The notes beneath the pieces are model-generated. The model did not search any database and was not told the origin of the DNA. It worked only from the letters and a program-made list of their open reading frames with translations. A stretch of DNA of 64,000 bases from Zychaea mexicana (Eukaryota > Mucoromycota > Mucoromycetes > Mucorales > Lichtheimiaceae), in NCBI RefSeq assembly GCF_025766255.1, contig NW_026516722.1:186001-250000 (forward strand), in the 5' to 3' direction. Each line of letters begins with the position of its first letter. The first letter of the stretch is position 1. Shown in pieces: positions 57,171 to 64,000 of the stretch. A program made the position numbers and the translations under genes.

Positions 57171-57747
57171 TAGGAACAATGTCTTGTGATGGCTTTAACA
57201 CGAAGTGAGATTATTAAGTGCTTCTCAATGACAGACAACTCATAGATCGTTCTTCACAAATCTCGGGCAATATTCACAGCAGCTATTGCTTTCGACTGGA
57301 AAAAGACTCTTTAGCTCATTTTTTTCTTGAAACGGAACCTGTTGAGGATCTATTGGTATTGAACACTTATTCGAATCAGTTGCTTCTAAAAAAAAGACAG
57401 GGCAAAATTTTAAAAACAAAGTAGGCTTGCTGAGCAAAGAGCGATTTCCTTATTTAAAAACTAAGTCCTAATTTGGACGTAACCCTCAGGGATCTTTATA
57501 GTGAGATAAAATAAATTAAAAATTAAAAAATTAATAAACTATTAAACAGCCTACATAATGAGCCTGATATTACTTTTACTGATCTTTGTACAATGAAATT
57601 ATAGGTTTGAATCTGATGGTTGAAATGATGTCGATTCCGAAGCATTGTGGGTACTACATTACCTTGTTGGTTATAAGTTAATATTTGTTTTATTAAAGAA
57701 CTATTAATTTTTTATATCTAAATTGAATTTTATAATATAAATAAGAA
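57171..57747. other. Spacer, nothing identified
   Basis: Short frames on both strands (57218-57437) overlap one another and have no motif. AT content rises towards the next element. Confidence 0.4.
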
Positions 57748-59156
57748 ATGGAGCAAATAGATTATACACCATTAATTACAGAGGAAGTAAATACTATTAT
57801 TGCTAATTATTGGACATTTTTTGAATGGAATTAGCCTATTATGCATAATAAATTCAAACACAGAACACAAATTAAACATATTAAATTTATTGAAAAAATT
57901 AAAGATATATTATTAAAAAAATTAGGTTATACAGCTGTATTTTTTTTCTTAGTTGTGCTATACACAAGTAAAGAGTATCCAGCTCCTTATTTTGAGTTAG
58001 AAAAAGGTTAATTTTTGTTATATCATTTAGTTTCTGTTATTTCTAGAGATGAAATTGAAAAATATTTACCTCAAAGTACATTTCATATAGTTTACAAAAA
58101 ATTTTGGATAAATGAAGAGAATTATAAAAGAATTAATAAAATAATAAATGATTCATTAATGTATCTGTCTTCAAATATAGAATTACGTGTTTTATCTGCA
58201 AGAAAATATAATCCAGATTTATTTAAACATGTAACACTTATTTTAGATGGTCATGATTCACGAATTAATTATACAGATACAGATTTAGATAGATCGCGTT
58301 TATATTCATATAAATTTAAAAAAATGGTGTACGTACACAATTTACAGCTGGTATTAATGATATAATAATCTTTATATCAAAAAGTGAACTCTGTGTAGAT
58401 AGTTCTGATAGTAGCATGCTTTTGAATATGAAACTTTATAATAAAATGAATCAAAATAACATTTTAGCTGTTGATAGTGGATATACTTTGTTTATAACAC
58501 AGTTTACTGAACTTGCTGCAGAAAAAGGATATGATTTTAGTGCAGAAAAAGGAGATGATTTTAGTAATGATAACTTGTACATCTAATTCGTAAAAATATA
58601 AATGAAAACTTTGTAACTATTACTGAAGAACATTTTAATAATAAATTTTATCGTTTTAATAACAAATCAATTGTAAAGATAGATAATATTAAATACTATA
58701 ATCTTCAGTTTTGTGTTGCCTGTTTATTAAAAAATATTACAAAGTTTGTAGAAGTATTTAATATACCTGTTTTACTACATCATAAAATATGGCATAGTCC
58801 TGATTTTGATTTTCCTATTGAAAAAAAATTAATTGATATAGTTGTTGGTAATAATAAACAAAGTAAGGATAAGCTTGATAGAATGGTACAACTACAAAAT
58901 AATTTATTAAATATGATATTATCAAATAATGAAATGGTTATAGATGATAATAGTGAATCAGTTGATTTAGAAAATAGTGAAAATGATAACGATATTCCTA
59001 ATTTTAATGAACGTACTAGAGAAAGAAGAAGAAATATAAGAGGAAAACAGCGTTCAACTGTATCATATGAAATAGAAAGTATTATTAGACACAAAAAAGA
59101 AAAGAACGCATATTTATTTCAGGTAAAATGGGTTGGATATAGTAATAATGATAATA
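57748..59156 (+). pseudogene. Chromodomain-DDE transposase, copy 2, split by a foldback arm
   Basis: ATG at 57748 begins MEQIDYTPLITEEVN and aligns with copy 1 through HNKFKHRTQ, SKEYPAPY, YKKFWI and LILDGHDSRI (first Asp). There are stops after EWN and EKG, and a frameshift near 58320. The later domains appear in shifted frames, ending in a chromodomain (YEIESIIRH, YLFQVKWVGYSNNDNT). The chromodomain is cut at TA 59155-59156 by the CAGGATTTTG element just before its expected Trp. AT-rich codons throughout. Confidence 0.82.
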
Positions 59157-59850
59157 CAGGATTTTGAATCCAATCCCAGACACGGGCTCTAAAATTTTCG
59201 CGAACGGGATTTTTTTTTTCGCTCATGGGATTTTTTTTTTGGTTTACGGGATTTACCATATCGTTCGCGGGCTTCTTTTTCGCCAATGAGATTTTCTATT
59301 TGGCCAACGGCGTTTTGATTTGGCCAACAGCATTTTATTTCGCTAATGGCCCCTTTTTCCGCTAACAGCATTTTCACTTAGTCAACGGCCCCCTTTTTCA
59401 CTAACGGCGTTACTAATTTGCTTACAGCATTTTATTTCGTCAACGACATCGTCACTTAGGCAACAGCCCCTTATTTGGTCAACGACATCATTATTTCACT
59501 TACAGTTGTTTTTTATTTCGCTAACGCCATCTCACTTGGTCAATGGCTCTCTTTTCCGCTAACAGAATTACTAATTTACTCACAGCAATTTATTTCGGCA
59601 ATGGCATCGTCACTTGGGCAACGGCCCCTCATTTAGTCAATGACATCATTATTTCGCTTATAGCTTTTTTATTTTATTAACAGCATTTTCACTTAGTCAA
59701 CGGCCCTCTTTTTCGCTAACGGAACTACTAATTTGCTTACAGCATTTTTTTCTGTCAATAGCATCGTCACTTGGCCAACAGTCGCTCATTTGGCTTACAG
59801 CATTATTGTTTTGCCCATGTTACTGTCGCTTAGCTAGCAGCATAATTAAC
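59157..59850. repeat. Arm of the CAGGATTTTG foldback family, extended tandem version
   Basis: It starts CAGGATTTTGAATCCAATCC at a TA site and follows the arm of the element at 20728. It then continues with three or more cycles of about 155 bp made of roughly 21-bp units (CGCTAACGGCATT, CACTTAGTCAACGGCC, CTAATTTGCTTACAGCA). No inverted partner end was found downstream, so this copy is one-sided. Confidence 0.75.
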
Positions 59851-59922
59851 CATTAGTCTTTGCTTTTTGGTGCCTACGCCTTTCACTTATTCAAGCAAAG
59901 GTGCTTTAAGTAACCTAGTACT

Positions 59923-60560
59923 TTGACCCATAATATCGCCCAGAATAAGTATGCTGTAACTCTTTACTTGCCGACCATATACAGACATCTTCTGTGCAAA
60001 TGCAACTTGACCTTAAAACGTGCCATGCACTATCCTGAAGCCTGCACAGACAATGTGACTAAGGACAATTGTAAAGATTATGTGCGCAAGCATATTCAAA
60101 ATGGCAAATTTGACTATTGGCTAAATATGTTCATTGATGAGAGGTCGTTGACTAGTGACAAGAAACTCTGCTCAGTCGAGATGTGACACCGTTGTGTATG
60201 TCGGTCTTCCGTCAATGTGGACTGCATCAAAAACCCTTCTAGCAGCCATTAGCCATACTGGTTTTGTCGAGTCTACCATCAGATCAGGCAAAGGAGGAAC
60301 AAAAGCAGTATTTTTTTTTGTTTTGGAAAGCGTGATGGATGTCCTCAATGAAGATGTATGTCGTGGTGATAATTCTGTTTGTGACAATGCGCCTACTTAT
60401 ACACCAGGATTTCGAGTAGTCGAAAAGCACAGATACCATCTTGTCTTCCTGTCGCCTATTTGCCTTTTAGAACCTGATTAAAGAGTTTTTCTCAAGGTGA
60501 AGGCTCTTTTTACAAACAAGCCATCATCAAGGATTGATGTACAAGAAGAGCAGGCAGTAG
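59923..60560 (+). pseudogene. Tc1/mariner-like (DDE_3) transposase, heavily decayed
   Basis: The first frame has IYRHLLCKCNLTLKRAMHY and FDYWLNMFIDE, resembling the first catalytic Asp block (FIDE-G-F) of DDE_3 transposases. After a frame change come GLPSMWTASKTLLAAIS and VCDNAPTYTPGFRVVEKH (second Asp block, DNA-x-x-H-T type). YHLVFLSPICLLEPD-stop then stands where YSPxLNPIE is usual, so the third acidic residue is lost. The gene lies 73 nt beyond the foldback arm with TA target, so it may be the family's transposase. Confidence 0.6.
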
Positions 60561-61096
60561 AAGAGCAAGTGAAAGGGAAGGAAGCATAAGGGCCAGAAGT
60601 TCTAGAATGGGAGAGGCGTTTGGCGGATGCCATCAGGTGCGTTCCTTGAAAGATAATATTGCACAGATCACGCATTCTACTACTTTCTTTCCCATTGTCT
60701 TGCACAAGAAGACAGCCTGTAGTTATGAGGCAACAACAGCAATTCCCCACTTACCTTTCGCGTTATCTCTATAACCACGCTTGTATTCACCTTTCTGCGA
60801 TTTATCTTCATACCAATCTCTGTGTCTTACTGTATTCTATTTATCATATCAACAACTACTCTCGACAATATATTATGCTTATATTTCTCAAACTCTCAGT
60901 AGGATTTTAGGCTTAAATGGCTTCATTTAGTGTTCAGTAAGTCATGTGTCAGCATTAATAAGCAAGCGAGTGCAGCGAGTGATAGATTTCGTATTTGCCG
61001 AAGCGAAGTGGCGTTCAGGATGATCAATGAATAAAAATGATATGCATTAGCCTCTTACTAACTTACATAAAGCATGTTTGCTACAGTACTAACCAT
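60561..61096. other. Spacer with a GC-rich palindromic patch
   Basis: 60962-61012 contains AAGCGAGTGCAGCGAGTG and CCGAAGCGAAGTGG, similar in style to the islands at 46759 and 24250. No gene seen. Confidence 0.4.
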
Positions 61097-61303
61097 CTGG
61101 ATCTTCTCCACGTTCTATGCGTGCTGCCCTGATTTGATCATTTGTTTTATAGATTTCTGCCTCTATTTGGAGAGCAGCTCGATGTACTTGACAGACTGCT
61201 CTGATGTATAATAACTATTGTCTGGGACAATGGCTGTATCGTCCGAAGGAGGAGGCGAAGGCGTTGGTAAGCGAGGTACAACTGCATCGTCGTTTGAAGA
61301 CAT
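61097..61303 (-). pseudogene. Short 5' coding fragment, possibly Helitron-derived
   Basis: ATG at 61301-61303 begins MSSNDDAVVPRLPTPSPPP. After about 40 codons the frame changes to one reading LQIEAEIYKTNDQIRAARIE. A TATA-like TATATATA lies about 50 bp upstream of the ATG. The second part loosely recalls the start of the Helitron ORF near 57120 (IEERNVRRRIESES). Identity is not established. Confidence 0.3.
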
Positions 61304-61838
61304 AGGAATATGAATGAGTGAATGAGGTGAAAAAGCCTTCATTCTTAGGGTATATCTATATATACCTGCAAACTGAAATGGCGTTTTTGACGAGAATACA
61401 AATCCAAAAATCTCTCCAATTTAGATGACAGTCCTTTAAGCACTATCGAATAATTTCATGGAAGATTATCTACAAGTAGAATGTAATGCTTTTGCTTTTA
61501 TACATATAGAAATGCTCTATGCGACGCAACATGCCATTTTCATTTTTTTAATCTTTTTATCATTTTGAAAACTAAGAATCAGACATTGTCAACTATCCAG
61601 CGAGTGACAATGGCCTCATCTTGTTATATGATAGAAGCATCTATATAGCTTTATATTTTACGCCTTGTTTTTGTTTGGCTATCTTTTCGATGAAAAAGGA
61701 CTGTGTAGAATAAAAGATATTTGTATAACAGCCCAAAAAGGAATATCCTGCAAATGATGAGTTTCTCTTGAAATTGGTATTTATAAAAATAAGTTTTCAT
61801 CCCGCTTTCATCCCAATTATCTTTCTGTACACTGTACC

Positions 61839-62036
61839 ATGAGAAGAGTAAGAAATAACAAACCAAAGAAGCACTTAAGCACCACGAAACATGTAGCTAA
61901 AAAGTTGGAAGCACCTACTGTTAAAGAACTTGAATCAGCTGTCGAAGAACTACACTCATTGATAGAAAATATTGAAGAAGCTCAGCAAGACTGGGTTCCT
62001 ACTGAGTATGAGGAATATTCCATAAATATAAAATAA
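61839..62036 (+). CDS. Small hypothetical protein, 65 codons
   Basis: It has a good ATG context (ACCATGAGAAG). The N-terminus is basic (MRRVRNNKPKKH) and the rest forms an acidic amphipathic helix-like stretch (VEELHSLIENIEEAQQDW). No family recognised. It abuts the 3' end of chromodomain-DDE copy 3, which is on the other strand. Confidence 0.35.
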   Translation: MRRVRNNKPKKHLSTTKHVAKKLEAPTVKELESAVEELHSLIENIEEAQQDWVPTEYEEYSINIK

Positions 62037-62088
62037 TAATATAACTTAAAATATTAATTATTCTTTAACATAATTTTAAATTTTTAAA

Positions 62089-63716
62089 TTATAAATTAAT
62101 TCCTGATATTAATATATTTTTTTCTGATAAATAATCAGCTAATAGTTCTTTTTCATTGAAAGAAGATAAAGATATCCATGAATTATCATTACTATTAAAT
62201 CCTTTCCATTTAACTAAAAACTTATAACTTTTATCAATAATTTTATGTTCAATAATATTTTCTATTTCATATATTTTATCAACTTTATTTTTATCTCTTA
62301 CTTTATTTATATCTTTAATTTTATTTATTGATTTTGATTTATATTTTCTTTTTTTTGTTTTACCTTTTAACTCTGGAAAATCATCTTCACTTTCTTTATT
62401 AATTTCATTTTCACTTTCTTCACCATCTAATATCATATTATTTATATCATTATCTAATGTTAAATTCATAATTTCTTTTTATAATTTTGTTATCTCATTT
62501 ATTTTTTCTAACTGCTCCATTTCATTTATATAAACAATATTAATTAATCTTTGTTCACAAGGAAATTCGAAATTATTTATTTCCCAAAGTTTATGATGAG
62601 GTTGGGTAATTATATTAAATTTTTCAGAGAATTGTTTAATATTTTTAATAAAAAAGAAACTTTTAATTGTAAATTTATATATTTATAATCAGATGTTTTA
62701 ATTGTTGAATTGTTATTACTAAATCGTTTAAATGTGTTATGTAATTCACAGAACTGATTTTCTACTGTATTTCTAAATTTTCCAAAAACACTATTAAAAT
62801 ATTTTTCTTATTCATTTAATTCAATATTACTCTCTTTCCGTATAGGATAAAAAAAGTTTTTATCACTTATATCATCAAACCCTTTATTACTACATAATTC
62901 AATAAATTGGTTTATAAATAATATATATCCTCCATCAAAAGCAATACAATCATGTTTATAAACTTTATTATATAATTTCATATTAAGAAACATTGAACCA
63001 TCATTACTTTCACCGCATAATTCACTTTTACTAACAAATATAACCATTTCATTAATATCTATTAAAACTTGGGTACGTAATCCACTTGTTTTTAATTTAT
63101 ATGACCATTTTTTCTGTAAAGAAATATCAGGTTTATTATATTTAATAGTACTATCATGGCCATCTAACATTAATGTCACATGTTTAAAATATTTAGGGTT
63201 TTTTATAACAGCAGATAAAATTCTTATTTTAATATTACTAAACATATCTAATAAATAACTATTTACTTTTTTATTTAATTTTTCATAATTAGTAATCCAA
63301 AAACTTTTATATAATCTATAATATGATGTTGAGGATATATCTTTATTTATTTCAATATGAGGATGACCATTTATAAGATGATATATTAAATATAATCCTT
63401 TATCTTTCTCTAAATAAGGACCTGGATATTCTTTGTTTGTATATAATTCATTTAAAAAGAAGAAAACAGAAATATACCCTAATTTATTTTTTAATTCATT
63501 TTTAATAGTATTTATATTTTTAATTTCTTTTAATTCAGTTCAATGTTTATATTTTTTTGTAATTTTACCCCAATCTTTATCTAAAAAACCCCATTTATTT
63601 AATACAATATTATCAATTTCTTTTTTTAAATCAGTTTTATATCTTTCATATTGTTCGGAATTTTCATAAATATATTCATCAGCCATAAAGTCCATAGAAG
63701 ACATATTGTATCATAT
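62089..63716 (-). pseudogene. Chromodomain-DDE transposase, copy 3
   Basis: The minus frame from about 63710 reads MADEYIYENSEQYERY, VLNKWGFLDKDWGKI, a TGA where copy 1 has Arg in HRTE, then NKEYPGPYLEKDKG, YYRLYKSFWITNYEKL and LMLDGHDSTI (first Asp). IAFDGGYILF (second Asp) follows, and, after a TAA near 62810, FRNTVENQF (Glu). The chromodomain lies at 62089-62469 (YEIENIIEHKI, KFLVKWKGFNSNDNSW). Several stops and shifts are present. It faces copy 2 in inverted orientation 3 kb away. AT-rich codons as in the other copies. Confidence 0.82.
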
Positions 63717-64000
63717 TTTTATCAATATAAGAAAATTCAACTTTATTTTTATTTTTTATACAAAATTATATATTAAAAAATACTAAAAGATTATAAAATT
63801 AATAAAATTTCATAAAATAGGTTTGTTCCTCTATTATGTTGCCATCCTGCCAAAAGCATTGGAGCAGCTAAAGCTTGGATCATCAAGCAATCAAACTAGT
63901 AATGTCTAGAAGAACAGAGAAACGGCGAACACGTCACCTTAGCGCTAAAAGTGAAAAGAGTGTATCAACTATTCATATCCATAGCCACGTACACGGAAGA
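63717..64000. other. Right edge, nothing identified
   Basis: AT-rich upstream sequence of copy 3 up to about 63820, then normal-composition DNA without a frame of note. Confidence 0.4.

Overview
The window reads as a transposon graveyard from a filamentous fungus, most likely an early-diverging one (Mucoromycota). That placement is inference. It rests on an Ndc10-like/GCR1_C Crypton, Helitrons, MULE and chromodomain-DDE transposons, Ty3/gypsy elements, short GT-AG introns, and nuclear-type intronless tRNA genes. I found no convincing host protein gene. The only cellular genes I trust are three tRNAs: Val(CAC), Lys(CTT) and Arg(ACG).

Layout. 1-3.3 kb: the left edge holds the end of a gypsy element (gag start plus a 332-bp LTR), a chimeric LTR/pol scar and an interrupted LTR. 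3.3-8.8 kb: a nearly complete gypsy element (A) with two 444-bp LTRs, inserted into that older LTR next to tRNA-Val. 11.7-14 kb: a broken MULE carrying a small MITE. 14.6-16.8 kb: a Crypton whose three exons join in frame. 17.7-19.6 kb: an AT-rich DDE transposase with a chromodomain. 19.7-23.2 kb: three nested inverted-repeat elements (long-TIR element, then a hAT-like element with 8-bp TSD, then a foldback with TA TSD). 26.2-27.0 kb: two nested solo LTRs beside tRNA-Lys. 27-32.8 kb: a LINE split by an AT-rich insert. 33.1-40.4 kb: a second gypsy element (C) ending 11 nt upstream of tRNA-Arg. 40.6-42.9 kb: a defective LTR element with two copies of the same LTR end and an extra antisense ORF. 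44.2-57.2 kb: two decayed Helitrons around a C2H2-zinc-finger gene of unnamed family. 57.7-64 kb: two more AT-rich chromodomain-DDE copies and a Tc1/DDE_3-like transposase next to another copy of the foldback arm.

Three themes link the parts. (1) LTR elements lie within about 140 bp of every tRNA gene, and two of the three loci were hit repeatedly, which suggests Pol III-gene targeting. (2) In the normal-GC elements, nearly every in-frame stop can be explained by a C-to-T or G-to-A transition at a Gln, Arg or Trp codon, as expected from cytosine deamination of silenced repeats. (3) The chromodomain-DDE family has a strongly AT-rich coding style (Lys/Asn/Ile) unlike its neighbours, so two populations of elements with different histories are mixed here.

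All calls come from reading the sequence and the translated frames by eye. Family names rest on motifs, not on database searches.
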